From assembly GCA_964020085.1 (NCBI GenBank), contig OZ026608.1:3098981-3162980 (forward strand): DNA of 64,000 nucleotides, in the 5' to 3' direction. Shown piece after piece: positions 1-10,986 of the stretch. The DNA is from Micromussa lordhowensis. Lineage: Eukaryota > Cnidaria > Anthozoa > Scleractinia > Lobophylliidae. The notes under the pieces are model-generated. The model made no database searches, was not told the DNA's origin, and was given only the letters and a program-made list of their open reading frames with translations. How positions within the stretch are numbered: position 1 is the stretch's first letter; each line of letters begins with the position of its first letter. A program made the translations under genes and the position numbers.

Positions 1-345
1 GACTTCAACTTTTCAACTTTACTTTATTTAGCACTTCAATTTGTTATGTTTGCAATCATGTTAGCATAAAAAAACAGGAAACGATACATATGTAAAAACA
101 AATAATAATAAAGATATTAGAGGTTGATAGTTCGTGCATGGAGGCTAAAAAAACCGCGAGGTTATCGAGTTAGCCTCCATCTTGTTAGAATGAACATAGA
201 AGAAACTGGGAGTAGAGGGACAGATAACTAAATTAGAAAGCTAGAAGAATTGTGGAAAACTTACATTTGATATTACTTGGATAAGAGATAGTTTTAGCAA
301 TTATAATTAGAGAGGATTGATAATACCGTGCGCCTTTTCTTGTAG
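1..345 (+). other. intron upstream of the LDL-receptor-like exon
   Basis: AT-rich sequence ending in an acceptor (tgtag at 341-345). The following exon starts in phase 2, so a coding exon must exist to the left of the window. I see no coding signal in this stretch. Confidence 0.6.
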
Positions 346-2995
346 TTATATGTACTGGACGGGCAGGGGCCGAACGCCAAAAATCGAGCGAGCAAGACTG
401 GACGGTACGGAAAGAAGCGTGTTCATTAGCGATGGGATCCAGATTCCGAACGGCCTTGCACTTGATGAATCAGACAAAAAACTTTACTGGGCAGGAAAAG
501 ACTTAAATGGATACGGCATTATAGAAGCCGTTTCATTGGATGGACTAAACCGCAAGGTCATTTTCCGCCGTTCAGGTTATCACCCATTTAGCTTGGATAT
601 TTTCCAAGACTTTGTCTACTGGAGTGACTGGAAGAAGAATGCAGTGTTACGCACCAACAAGACTGGTGGGGGTAGAGACGAGGTGATTGTCAGTGGTATA
701 AACAAGCCAATGGGAGTAAAGATTCTTTATCAACATAAAGAAAAACATGGTCAGTAAAGAAATATGAGTTACAAACAGAGTTTCTCTTTGTTTGAGTCTT
801 TTTCTTCTCCTTCGTTTAAAATCAAGGAAAACACATTGGTTTCAACTTAAATAGGCTTTATACTGATTATATTTTTTGCAACACGCACAGTTTTGAAAAT
901 TGGGGAACATCACTTACACATTCCCCAGTTTTAGCTGGGGCATGTTTAGTCACGTGACGCGTTTAGACCAATCGCGCACGGGCGAAAACATTTGATGGAT
1001 TACAAAAATAAATATAAATTTATACTGAATATGTCAGGCTTTGTTTCTGAGTTATAATGATGTAGTCTCGAATAGCGCACACTTTGGTTGTGACTTGTAA
1101 AGATAAGCTTTTTACTGAAAAAGCGCACGCCTTGTTTGTGACTTGTATAGTCTCGATAGGATATCTTCACAGCTGCTTAAGTTGCGTGTATAACTGCGAT
1201 GGTCAATCATGTCTTCACACTCGTATTTTCTTTCTTCTTTCTCTCATCTTCCTTATTTACCGTTATAAGAGGACGCCAATATATGTGAAACGTGAGCCGT
1301 CCAGTGGCACAGCCTGTAAACGGCCGCTTTTGTTGCTGATTGTTGCATTGCAAACCATTTTGCTCGTTAAAAATATCCTTAAATATCAGTTATTTGTCTC
1401 CCATCTTCAGCCTTGGGCCTTGGGGTAGGAAACGACGAACATTTCCAGTCACTGAAATTCGCCCATTGTCGTTATATTCCTAAATGTCTTTGACTTTGTC
1501 ACGTTTATTCAGTTGCCACCATTACGTTTCTGTTGAAATCTTTTTTTCAAAATGTGTCTCGTAATCTTGAGTTCAATGAATTAAACTGTTTTTCTTTCAT
1601 TTTCAGGCGTTAATCCTTGCAGATCCAATGATAAATGTGAACATGTGTGTTTGTACCTGCCATTTCAACGAAGAATGAGATGTCTGTGTGAAGAAAACTT
1701 TCAACTGAATGAGAATGGTAAAACTTGTGACGAACTAGAACTTCCAGGTAGGTTTTCATTGTTCTTATGTGGGTTGAGGAGAGGCGATAGAAAATTTTTA
1801 AATCGATTTGGGGTTAAAGACTCTATTTCGTAGCTATATGTTCCCTCATTTGATCAAATACCAAACGGATCTGTTCCTGTAAGAATATTTTCTTTCGGTC
1901 GCTTCTATTATAAGTGGTTTCTACGATTTATGTTGTGTTATTATCTCTCAAACAAAGTTTATTTCATTAGAACATTTTGTAATGTTTAGATAGTTTTAGT
2001 CGTGTGTTTGATTGATTGATTTATTGACCGAATTACTGTATTTAGTAATTGGTTGATTGACTAATTGACCGGCTTATTTATCACATCATTTAAGCTGGAT
2101 TTTTTGTTCTTTAGGAGAGAACACGAACAAGTCTAGCCCAAATAGCCCAACGGACCCCTCCCTGATTGTAATATTGTTGATTGCCATCTTACTTCTGGGA
2201 GTGTTAGGCTTAGTCATTTTCTTGCTCAAGAAACGCTGTTCTTGCCAAGCGTCACAAAACCTGACAAGACGGTCGACAAATCCTGGCGATAAACATGACG
2301 ATGGCGACGATTCGCTTGAACTCACTGACCAAACAGAGCTCGGGCGCGCGGTCCCAGATTCTAACAACGAGTCATCCAATTTGATTGGACAAGATAGCGG
2401 CGAACCCTCAGGTTCAGTGCCAGCATGTGGCGATTCGTTAGTCACAGTAAGTACGATAAAAACAACTATATTTTCACTGTACTGTTTATATGATATACCA
2501 ATTGCCCACAAACAAATGCTTTATATCTTGCGTTAGCAAGTAACCATCATATAAGTGAATCTTCTTCTACCTCGTTCCCAGTCCCTCTTTGGGATCGTCG
2601 CGCGTGATAACCCGCTAAGACCGACTGTGTAAGAAGCTAGTACCTTTATCCTTTACTTCCTGGTTTGTCACGTAATGTTTCATTCTTGCGTGACAAGCCC
2701 AGACGAAGGCTCAGTGTGGGTTAGAGCACTTGTTAGAGAGTTGGTTTTACGGACATGTCAGATATTTTTTTCAGTGGAAACGACACTTTGCCTGAGACTA
2801 AATAGATAACTGACCTTCACTTAGTTTTGTGAAAATAAAATGTTTTCCATCTCTTTTCTTCCGCTTCTGTAGCTAACTGACGTTTCTTGTGTTTAGTCGC
2901 AGAGAGGTTTGGTGGTTTATCTGGAACAACATGGCGGAGTGACAGTTGTGGGAGACGATGCCAAAGTTCATCATCATTATTCACCGCAGAGTTGA
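346..2995 (+). CDS. LDL-receptor-like transmembrane protein, 3' half (YWTD propeller, EGF, TM, tail)
   Basis: Four exons are supported: 346-749, 1607-1747, 2115-2446 and 2897-2995 (stop TGA 2993-2995). All have AG acceptors and GT donors, and the phases join cleanly (1, 1, 0). Exon 1 begins one base before YMYWTGRGR and holds several LDLR class B (YWTD) blades, including LYWAGKD and VYWSDWKKNAV. Exon 2 encodes one EGF module with six cysteines, starting NPCRSNDKCEHVC, as usually follows a YWTD propeller. Exon 3 carries a hydrophobic helix at about 2160-2229, followed by the stop-transfer residues KKRCSC and an acidic tail. Exon 4 adds 32 residues. The family consists of type I membrane receptors. 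The architecture fits an LRP or Cueball-like protein, but the ligand cannot be told. The signal peptide and first exons lie upstream of the window. Confidence 0.85.
750..1606 (+). other. intron 1 of the visible LDL-receptor-like exons
   Basis: Bounded by the donor gtcagt at 750 and an acceptor ending at 1606. The open frame at 1084-1428 has no recognisable domain and looks like chance. The two later introns (1748-2114, 2447-2896) are also unremarkable. Confidence 0.7.
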
Positions 2996-3429
2996 TGTAT
3001 TACACCTGAGGAAGTTTATTACTCCAAAAAGTTAATGCGTCACCTCGGAAAATTGACTGTCTATGCAGTATCCGCCAGAACTGCGTCCGTACTATAGATG
3101 TATATATGAAGTTTGGCCTGGACCAAGTGAAATTGTCAATAATATATAGAGGTGTTCAGAAGGAAACGTTTGTTTGTATTATACCAAGTGGATAGTGGAA
3201 TGTTACCCGCTTCGCCTTACAAATTAGTGGCTTTTTTTTTAATATGAAGAAGGGCTGAAAATGGATTCACGAAGAAACAAAGCACTCAGTTATACTGTTC
3301 TCTTTATAAGGACGATTTGATTCTCTGCCTTAGTCCCAGTCCACGCTACGCCGGAGAAGTTTGAAAACGCAACAATCACCGGTCAATTTCGATTTGTGCT
3401 CGAGGACAAACAGAGCTGGGAAATCACAT

Positions 3430-3525
3430 TATTATCGTGAAGTCATCGTTCTCGAAAATTTCCGTTTATGTGACGGACTAGAGTGGACGGAAGGCCTAGC
3501 CGTAGATATAAAGGGGCGTTTTCAA
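3430..3525 (+). pseudogene. possible relic of a YWTD-repeat exon
   Basis: One frame reads VIVLENF then DGLEWTEGLAVDIKGR. This is the usual run-up to a YWTD strand in LDLR class B repeats (compare the family pattern GLxxPEGLAVDW). It breaks off where YWTD should follow, and I see no donor of the right phase. It lies downstream of a receptor gene whose first visible exon starts exactly at the YWTD strand, so it may be a duplicated and decayed copy of the missing upstream exon. Chance similarity over 16 residues remains possible. Confidence 0.35.
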
Positions 3526-4805
3526 ATTTGTCCGACGTTGCGGGACCTAAAACATATGTCATGTCCGACACAGGTTCTTTTGTTAAAATGGTCTCTTTAC
3601 TGAGGTCTCTTTAGAAACAGGTTATTCTTCTGTAATTCGTTTTGAGTCTTGTTAACATTCGCGGATTTTACTGACGTTTTAAGTAATTAATAGCCAAACG
3701 ATTTATAAATTATCCATGTAACAATCTGTATAAACTAACCCTGATGCAAGGTACTGTAGTAGCTGTGTGTAAATACTTTTAATATATATCCTTAACTTTT
3801 ATACCAATTTGTAAATACCACTGTATTGTTTTAGTCTGTTTGCAGAGGTCCTCTATTTCCTTCCATCCGTGCCATGGATGCTATATTTCCTCTGCTAAAG
3901 GTGGCTTTCCTCACAGCTCTGTACTGTAAGTTATGGACCGTGATTTCTCTCCAATCGACAAAAGCGCAAAGAGGGCGACTATGTCACGGGTGACCAAAGC
4001 GGACTATAAGAGTTTGTAAGGAGATCTATAGGAGTTTATGTGGATTCGAAATTTGATTGCGGAAAGCTCTCAAAACTATCTCTGTTTTTCCTTGAAAAAG
4101 CTACAATAGAGTTTAAACCCGCCTTATCCATTTTCTGTATTTCCAGCGTTTCGAGTGCATGCTATTTGAGCGATTTTGGTTTTCACGGCGTTCTTTACGT
4201 ATCTGACAAGCACGCGCCTGTAGCTATATGTCCTATATGTGATCGAGAAAACACGGGGACCTTGATTTAAGATATCGACCGTGCGAACCAATAGGTTAAT
4301 AAAATTTTTTTTCTACGATTATGTGTTTTAGGAATTTCGTGCGCTCGCCTTGTCCAATAGAGTTCCTTATCGAGAATTACAGAGCGAATGTTACAATCAC
4401 AGCGTGCGAAATTATTTAAAAGTGCAATATAAAGAAATATAATTCCAGGATGTATATATTGTATAATATATTTTTCGTTGCGATTAACTTTTATCTTTTA
4501 ATTTGTCTTTTAATTTCGTGTGAATTCACCAGTACGTTATAGGGGCGCAGCGACCATGCACACCTACGAAAATCCAGAAAACAATATATTTATTGACGCA
4601 AGCAAGCATTAATAGTGAAATCGGCTGGCTTGACAGCCTCTAGTGTCTGCTCTTAAAACCACTACAATTATCCCAAAGGTTGACACATTAACAACACATT
4701 AAGTTACCAAATACTCAACATTACTCCATATTTTGATTTTTGAAACTTTTCCCTGGTAAACATGGGTAATGGCATTTCCGAGCTCCTAAAAATAAGATTC
4801 TCTTT

Positions 4806-4824
4806 GGGGGGGGGGGGGGGGGGG
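4806..4824 (+). repeat. poly-G run of 19
   Basis: Nineteen consecutive G residues in AT-rich surroundings. This is prone to slippage and sequencing error, so its length is uncertain. Confidence 0.9.
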
Positions 4825-5606
4825 CTGCCCTGAACCCTACTAGCACCTTTGGCACTCGCTGAACTTTGTCTTTGGTGTGTACTCCATGGAAAATGCGCGC
4901 TACGTCCATGCGATATCTAAACTTCGTCATGTTATTACTACCTGCTTGTGCACATGTCACCAGTCTGACTAGATTATTATTGTATGATAAACTCTTTCAT
5001 GGATGCAAAGAGGGGGACTAGAAAAGGATATAACAGGTCAAGTTAGTAACGTTAAACCCAGAAATCCCTCATCTCAAGAGAAGTAAAGTTTTGAAGTAGT
5101 TGCCCAGAGGTATCCATACAATATTTTACGATAGCTGCAGAAATTCTCGCGCGCTCATTTATAATTTATGCGATGCGTCAATTTGACAATTTCTTATCGT
5201 AAAAATCAAATCGACTTTATTTCACGCGTCTGTCCTGTTCTTGACAATGAATTTCTGCGGATCCATTGGCTATCGTCTCGTGGATCCACAGCTACTTTGA
5301 CAATGTTATGTTAAAACAAATAAAAATGACAGATAAATGATAAATGACGAAATGACAGACGCATGAAATATTTCTTTGCTCAGAATAAAACATGGGGAAT
5401 TTTTGTCATGTAGGAAGGAAAGATTTTCGAGATTTAATTCACTATGAAACCATTCATTGCTCTTAGTTTTTGTGAATTCAGTTTGATTGGCAGTTTCCTT
5501 TCTGTAACTTCCTTACCCATCCCCTAATCTTCCATCCCCTACACCACCCTTCTATTCTAAAGTACGAAGGCGGGGTGAGAGCCCGTGCTACCGACAACTG
5601 ACCAAC

Positions 5607-6614
5607 ATGGCGTCTTGCACAGCAGCCAAAAGACGAGCATCTCGACAGAAAGCGGCAAATAATGTCGTTCAAACTGCTCCAATATGCAAACTTCCAGCCA
5701 ATATCATGCTACATGTGTTCAAGTTCCTTGATGTGAAAACTCTCTGTTCTTCATCTACTGTATGCCGGCTATGGTATCATCTTGTTTGTGATCGGACGCT
5801 GTGGAGATTCGTCGACCTTCGTTCGTGGCCGCTTTCCTTACGGACATTGTGGAAGATTGTCAGGAATCGATTGTCAGATTCAGTCCTGGAGCTGCTGATT
5901 AAAGGATTCATTGGAACCACGAAAAAGAATGAAAACATTTCGCCATCTTTGCTTGAAGAAATCAAGACTAAATGCCCTAGTTTGGAGACCCTTAGCTTAT
6001 GTTATTGTGATATGAGGAACGTTCCTGCTCAGTGCTTGCCCCGAAATTTAAAATCTCTGCTTCTTGATCACTCAATTGTTCCTCTGGGTTGGTTCGAGGG
6101 ATTAAAATGTGAAGAGTTTTTTCCTAATCTGTTGGAGCTGAATCTAACATATTGCACTCGAGTGGAAAACTCTGATCTTCTCAGTGTAGTGAAGCTAAAA
6201 ACATTAGAACGTTTAAATCTAAGTTACTGCTACCGTCTTGGAGATGAGGGTGTTCAACATATTGCTAATAACCTTAGCAACCTTAAAGAACTTGATCTTT
6301 CAAATTGCCCCAATATTACTGATCTGGGACTTCACCATATTGGTCGGCATCTTACAGGCTTAAAGAACTTAAATTTGCTGTCAAGTTGGAGAATTACAGA
6401 TGCTGGTATCCTTTCACTGGTACATAGTCTCTCAGAACTGGAGTATTTGAACCTATCATCCTGCAAGGAGGTGACAAGTGTAGGTCTTAATGAAATTACT
6501 GACAAATGTAAGAAACTGAGAGTTTTGGACATCACTGGTTGTTGTGGCATTGCGCAGAAGGATGTGGATGAAGCCAGAGTGAATTTGCCGCTCTGTGATA
6601 TTCAGTGGTCTTGA
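5607..6614 (+). CDS. FBXL12: F-box/LRR protein, FBXL12-like substrate receptor of an SCF ubiquitin ligase
   Basis: Single uninterrupted frame of 335 codons. The start is ATG in the context aacATGg, 24 bases after an in-frame-free leader. Residues about 25-70 form an F-box (CKLPANIMLHVFKFLDVKTL, then VCRLWYHLVCDRTLWRFVDL), which binds SKP1. About ten leucine-rich repeats follow, several of the cysteine-containing type (LNLSYCYRLGDEGV, LDLSNCPNITDLGL, LNLSSCKEVTSVGL), ending DIQWS. Length and layout match vertebrate FBXL12 (about 326 residues). These include the SPSLLEEIKTKCPSLETLSL segment after the F-box and the loop before repeat 3, from my memory of the family. It would recruit substrates to a cullin-1 ligase. 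Other short FBXL proteins are the alternative. The absence of introns could reflect an old retrocopy, but the frame is intact. Confidence 0.85.
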   Translation: MASCTAAKRRASRQKAANNVVQTAPICKLPANIMLHVFKFLDVKTLCSSSTVCRLWYHLVCDRTLWRFVDLRSWPLSLRTLWKIVRNRLSDSVLELLIKGFIGTTKKNENISPSLLEEIKTKCPSLETLSLCYCDMRNVPAQCLPRNLKSLLLDHSIVPLGWFEGLKCEEFFPNLLELNLTYCTRVENSDLLSVVKLKTLERLNLSYCYRLGDEGVQHIANNLSNLKELDLSNCPNITDLGLHHIGRHLTGLKNLNLLSSWRITDAGILSLVHSLSELEYLNLSSCKEVTSVGLNEITDKCKKLRVLDITGCCGIAQKDVDEARVNLPLCDIQWS

Positions 6615-6651
6615 AAGGTTTGTTTTAAATTTTTAGTTAGTTTAAGTGATA

Positions 6652-6669
6652 AATAATAATAATAATAAT
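6652..6669 (+). repeat. (AAT)n microsatellite
   Basis: Six AAT units in the probable 3' UTR of the F-box gene. Confidence 0.9.
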
Positions 6670-6714
6670 GCAGTAAAGAATGAGTGCTGTGCTTTAGAAA
6701 AAAAGGTAAAGTCT

Positions 6715-6950
6715 TCATACAAGCCAAGTGGCTCATTAGGCCGGAGCTTATCCCAGTTTCAATAGCATGAAGCGACTAGGAATATTTCTACTCCCCCCTG
6801 GATGGGATGCTAGTCCATTTCAGGGTTACCGCCAGCATTAAATTCGCCGGTACTCACTTATACACCAGGGTGGACAGAGGCGCCGTGAAAGTAAAGTGTC
6901 TTGCCCAAGAACACAACACAATGTCCCTGGCCAGGGCTTTGTACCAATCA
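6715..6950 (-). repeat. tRNA-derived SINE copy, head truncated
   Basis: On the minus strand this contains the core block TGTTGTGTTCTTGGGCAAGA, then ACTTTACTTTCAC and a tail block ending in GGGATAAGCTCCGG. The same order and orientation is found at 17144-17452, and in the opposite orientation at 28775-29021. The core resembles the conserved central domain described in cnidarian and other animal SINEs (Nin-DC type, from memory). The tRNA-like head present at 17.4 kb is missing here. Confidence 0.8.
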
Positions 6951-7724
6951 CTTAATTCATAAATTAAATCCCAATAAATAGATTACTTCATGCATAGCAA
7001 ATATACATGAATCGGTTTACAAATATTGACCTTATTTTCGATTAAGTGCACTAAAACCACCCAAGTGTGTGGTTGGCAGAAAGAGCTTTCAAGCAAGTGA
7101 AATCTTTACTTGTGGCTGAATTTCCAACAAGACTAAGGTGCTTGACAAGACAGCCCTGAAAGAACATCAGATTTTCGATCGTAATATGCCATAATATACA
7201 TGTAAACAGTCCATGATACAGTCTTTGTAACACTTGAAGCTTTTAATTCAGCTTTACTTGATTGAAAAATAATTTATGCAACTGGAAAGAGAACCTTGGA
7301 AATAGTGTTTTGTCCAAGTTTCCAAATGATATTATCTTGAATAGAAATGAAGAGACCGTAGTGGATTGAAGAACACTCTAACTTCATAAATTTCCTAAAT
7401 TTTGTCGTTGCTTTTTGTTAACCAGGAAATCCACTTGACTGTCACATTACAGTGCTTGTACAGTGCTTTTGACACTGTATCTTAATTTGCTATGTTTTTT
7501 TTTTACCCAGAACAAACATTATTTTGTCAATAGAATCAATCAGAATAATATTTGTTTACCTTAAAGATCAATTGTAGATGAAATATTCTAAATTACAATC
7601 TCAAATTATGCAGGAGCTCTTCCATGGTTTGGGAATAGATACTGTATGTGTAAACATTCAACATCACTGTCTTGAGTTGAAGTCTATATTCATTTAGAAA
7701 ATATCTGCGCTGATTGCTTTGAAA
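6951..7724. other. intergenic, nothing recognised
   Basis: AT-rich DNA with scattered short open frames and no domain or splice pattern I can support. Confidence 0.5.
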
Positions 7725-7983
7725 TCTTCTTTCTATAACTCAATAAAAACACAGAACTAGCACAAGCTGTTGGCATAATGATGGCATAAATAAAAATAAT
7801 TTACATTTTCATGCTCAAAGTAAACAAGGTGTTTTTTTTCTTTGGCATGGAATTTTCTTAAAGAAATGTAAAACTTGTCCTCTGTGTTTCTATCAAGTTG
7901 TAGAAACACTTGGGGAGGTTTCAGAGAACTTTAAAAACTGTGGAAACACTCACCCGTTGACTTGAGAAATTTCTATTTCTTAA
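7725..7983. repeat. foldback-type dispersed repeat, copy 1
   Basis: Shares several blocks with 40978-41300: ttctataactc-ataaaaacacag near the left edge, aagtaaacaaggtg, a phrase for 'tgtggaaacactc', and ctatttcttaaat at the right edge. Both copies contain self-complementary parts. No coding capacity. Probably a non-autonomous DNA element. Confidence 0.65.
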
Positions 7984-8291
7984 ATGTTTTTTGTGTCTAA
8001 TGGAACACACATGTACACATTTATACAATTTTTCTTGAAACCAATGTGGCTCGCATCAGTTTTGCAGAATGATTCCAGTAACTCAGTCAATTCAGAATCA
8101 ATGGATAATGCAATGGCTGAAATGCCCAGTTCTTGCATCTCCTCAATGTAATCATTTATCATACTCCTTAACTCATCCATAGTCGCCCCTTTAAATTTTG
8201 TTTCCACAGTAACAATAGCAAAAAATTCGTAAAAGTTTGCATTCTTTTCAATTCCTCTGACATTTTGAGGAAAGCATGACTGGTATCTTAG
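7980..8291 (-). CDS. candidate coding exon of an unidentified gene
   Basis: The minus frame is open from just after an acceptor-like AG at 8292 to 7980, about 100 codons. The core looks protein-like: FYEFFAIVTVETKF, MDELRSMINDYIEEMQEL and SELTELLESF give amphipathic helices with a normal mix of residues. An in-frame stop lies directly upstream of the acceptor, as expected for an exon. A possible donor is at about 8041, because the final residues run into a dispersed repeat. I do not recognise the family, and no partner exon was found on either side. It may be an isolated pseudo-exon. Confidence 0.3.
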   Translation of the reverse strand, partial: LRYQSCFPQNVRGIEKNANFYEFFAIVTVETKFKGATMDELRSMINDYIEEMQELGISAIALSIDSELTELLESFCKTDASHIGFKKNCINVYMCVPLDTKNI

Positions 8292-9093
8292 CTAATCACT
8301 TGCAAAATTTCAGATGGGAACTCTTAATGTGGCCTTCATTATGAATTTTCACCACCACGTAATTTCAAATCACAATGGCTTGTTTTGTTGAATGAGCGAT
8401 TTCCATAAATTGATCAATTTGCAAAGATCCTGAATGTGTTTTTGGAGGTATTTTAAGGTGTTGTTAAGGTATTTTAAGTAAATAAGAATGTAATTTTACG
8501 GTTAGCTCAAAAGGGAAGGGAAATAGATTTTTGATAAGTTAATTTGAGATGATATTCTACTGGCAGCCACCATGGTAATGGAAATGTGATTCCTCTGTTT
8601 ATGCAAAAAAAATAATCCTACTAAAGTCCAGTTTCGATGGTTTTCTGATCTGTTTTCAGGATCTGTTTGCTGATAGATTAAGAGAAATAATTTATTTCTA
8701 TATCAAATTTGACCACTTTTTTTTTGCTTTTCCAAAATTTTTCCCTTTTTTGCGATACCATTTCTCCACTTCTTTTTCCCACAATAGACAAAAGGAAAAC
8801 CATGTTCAGTTCTACTGAAGACTAGTGTGGAAGGATCAATCCAATTTCCTTTCACAAAATAAAAATATATTCAAACTAAGGTTTCACGATGAATTGAATG
8901 TTTATTTCTCATTTTACCAAAGAGTGTTTTGAAAAATAATGGCTCACAGTCAGTACTAACAAAATCACATTTTACAGGAAAAGCAAGGCTATTCATGAAT
9001 CACCAAAAATCCCTTTACCACCCTCTAGACCCTCAAGGGAAACTTTTTGGCCAAATTCTGCTCAATTTGTTCGAATTTGAGACTGAAATCTTG
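8292..9093. other. intergenic, nothing recognised
   Basis: AT-rich, with no convincing coding or repeat structure seen. Confidence 0.5.
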
Positions 9094-9444
9094 CTTCTCA
9101 CACACCGCTGGGAGCCATGCCAAGCCGAACCACACAGCTTGACCTTTATTGACATAACAATAGAATTGTCTTACAATTACACAAAAAGTGGCTGGAGAAT
9201 AATTTTCCTCACTTAACACATTCTACAAGTACTTCACGGGTGGGTGGGCGGGGCATGTCAGGCAATGGTGGATGGCAAAACAAAAACTGACACCTTACAA
9301 GCCATGTGACCTGAAAACCCCCCGCAAACCTGTAGACTCCCAGCCATGTGTGAGAAAAATGTTTTCTGCTTCTTTCGTTACTCAGCCAGCGGAAAACCAC
9401 ACTTCTCACACACCGCTGGGAGCCATGCCAAGCCGAACCACACA
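9094..9444. repeat. repeat pair, 43-bp direct repeats about 308 bp apart
   Basis: The block starting CTTCTCACACACCGCTGGGA occurs at 9094-9136 and again at 9402-9444, almost identical. A related block is at about 30059. An inverted one (GCGGTGTGTGAGAAAAAC) is at about 31068, so the family also occurs in both orientations. Between the two copies lies a stretch (about 9256-9290) shared with the 5' region of the DIRS element at 27.4 kb. Confidence 0.75.
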
Positions 9445-9648
9445 AATGGACAACACAAAGAGCGCAAAATATAGAAAAAATCAACTCATAACATACTTTC
9501 TACATGTACCAAAAACTATTTCAATAGCAAAAGTGAACATATAATGATCAAAATAGGGTTCCTTGAATGCCCAGTAACTAAACACGAGAAAACGAGCTGT
9601 AGACATAAAACAGCATAGAACCAAGGCAATGTCAATGTCCATCCTTAA

Positions 9649-9850
9649 AGTGCCACTAACCCCCCAAATTTTTTTTCTTTTATTAAAATCTACTAGTTTC
9701 CCTGATTTCATCAGCGAAAAAATTATCTCGATTGATAAAATCCTTGCGTTTCTACAGGCGTTTGAACCCGTAATGTCTATGTTCACGACCGCGCGAAGTG
9801 GGATCTGGGTTGGGCTACTAGTGAGGTCACTTCGGGAACCGAGCTGAAAC
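9649..9850 (+). mobile_element. left end of a TTAA-flanked (Kolobok-like) DNA transposon
   Basis: TTAA (9645-9648) is followed by AGTGCCACTAACCCCCCAAA and a T-rich tract. This is the same terminal pattern as the elements at 22622-24516 (AGTGCACCTAACCC) and 57387-58803 (AGTGCCTATAACCCC). No matching right end was found before 12 kb, so it is truncated or rearranged. The open frame at 10007-10207 may belong to it, but this is unproven. Confidence 0.55.
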
Positions 9851-10399
9851 ACTCAAGAGACTTTCGACTGAGCTCAGAGGGCTGTCAAAACATTTTTGGG
9901 TTATTTGTGATTCATATTTTATCGAAACCGAACAAGATTTTCACATGAAAGAAATGTATTATCTAGCATTACAATTTACAGTCTCGCTACGATTTGGACG
10001 ACTGCGATGTACATTTCTTTTTTTCATTTCGAAGTGCGGGTCGCCAGCGGAGATTCTCGCGTTGTAATTTTTGCCAGGATCAGGATCGACAATTTGCCGG
10101 TCCATTTGGGCTATAACGGTACATGTAATGGCAGTAGAGTTAGCTTACAACTCTTAAAGAATTACAAAGATGTCAATGGACACGAAGAGTCGGTAAGTTG
10201 GCTTTAAGGAACTTGCAGATTTCGGAGTGTCAAAGGAAAAATGAAGTTATGTCTCTTACATTACACGAGGTGTGTAATGCATTTTTCTCAGTCACGTTAC
10301 CATTGGTGCATTTTAAAACAACTTGCTCGTCTCGAAACGCTTTACTTGCTAGAGTAACGACATTCTCTCGTAATCGCCGATGTAAATGGAACTCTTACG

Positions 10400-10486
10400 A
10401 TCTTATAATAGCGACGAAACAACAACGACAATCTTATAATACGGCGAATACAATCTTATAATAGCGACGGGAACAACAACGACAAC
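10400..10486 (+). repeat. short imperfect tandem repeat
   Basis: The phrase tcttataatagcgacg, with aacaacaacgacaa after it, occurs in full twice, and a shortened copy lies between. Confidence 0.8.
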
Positions 10487-10544
10487 TCCCATCATGTGCT
10501 AGGTGTTTTGCAGAGCTTATTTTGCCCTCAGAAACATAGTGGCT

Positions 10545-10740
10545 TGGTCGTAGACGGTTAACTTAATAAAGAAAACCCAACAGAGAGAAAACACCACGGT
10601 TAACATCGGTTTACAACGGTTAACGACTGTTCAGAATAAAACAATAGACTGTATGTTGTTTTTCTTTATGAATGCTGTTAACCGTTGTTAACTGTTGTTA
10701 ATCGTTGAAATGACTTTGTTTCAGTTTGTTAATCGTTTAA
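10545..10740. repeat. cluster of GTTAAC-type repeats in both orientations
   Basis: At least six copies of GGTTAAC, GTTAACCG and close variants in under 200 bp. Some are inverted relative to others, so the tract can fold. Confidence 0.6.
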
Positions 10741-10986
10741 TCTTCGTATTTAAGCATTTTCATAGTCTTTTGCTGATTTACTAGACAAGTTTTAAAATTA
10801 AGAGCAGGCGTTTTTGTAATGGAAAAATTCACACCGTCCAGGCAACCAGGTACTATACAGTCTTTATTTGCGGTTAGTTTGTCACTCGTGTGACGTGGTT
10901 TGGCACGATAAAGCCATGGTTTTATCTCTCAATTTATTGTTTCTACTAATTGGCCAACTATTGGCTAGTATTTTGTTCTCAGTCCC

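Larger units (their letters stand above)
2996..5606. other. 3' UTR and intergenic stretch before the F-box gene
   Basis: The first few hundred bases are probably 3' UTR of the receptor gene; no clear AATAAA was pinned down. Apart from a receptor-exon-like relic near 3.45 kb and a poly-G run at 4806-4824, I see only AT-rich DNA and chance open frames. Confidence 0.5.

Noticed and set aside
2086..2511. 141-codon open frame on the minus strand
   Set aside because: It is the antisense shadow of the receptor's transmembrane and tail exon.
3361..3603. 80-codon open frame on the plus strand as a gene
   Set aside because: Only the 16-residue YWTD-like stretch is of interest; the rest is not protein-like and no exon boundary supports a gene.
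10007..10207. 66-codon plus-strand frame ending at a good donor (gtaagt)
   Set aside because: It could be an exon of the decayed TTAA element at 9.6 kb, but no domain or partner exon was identified.
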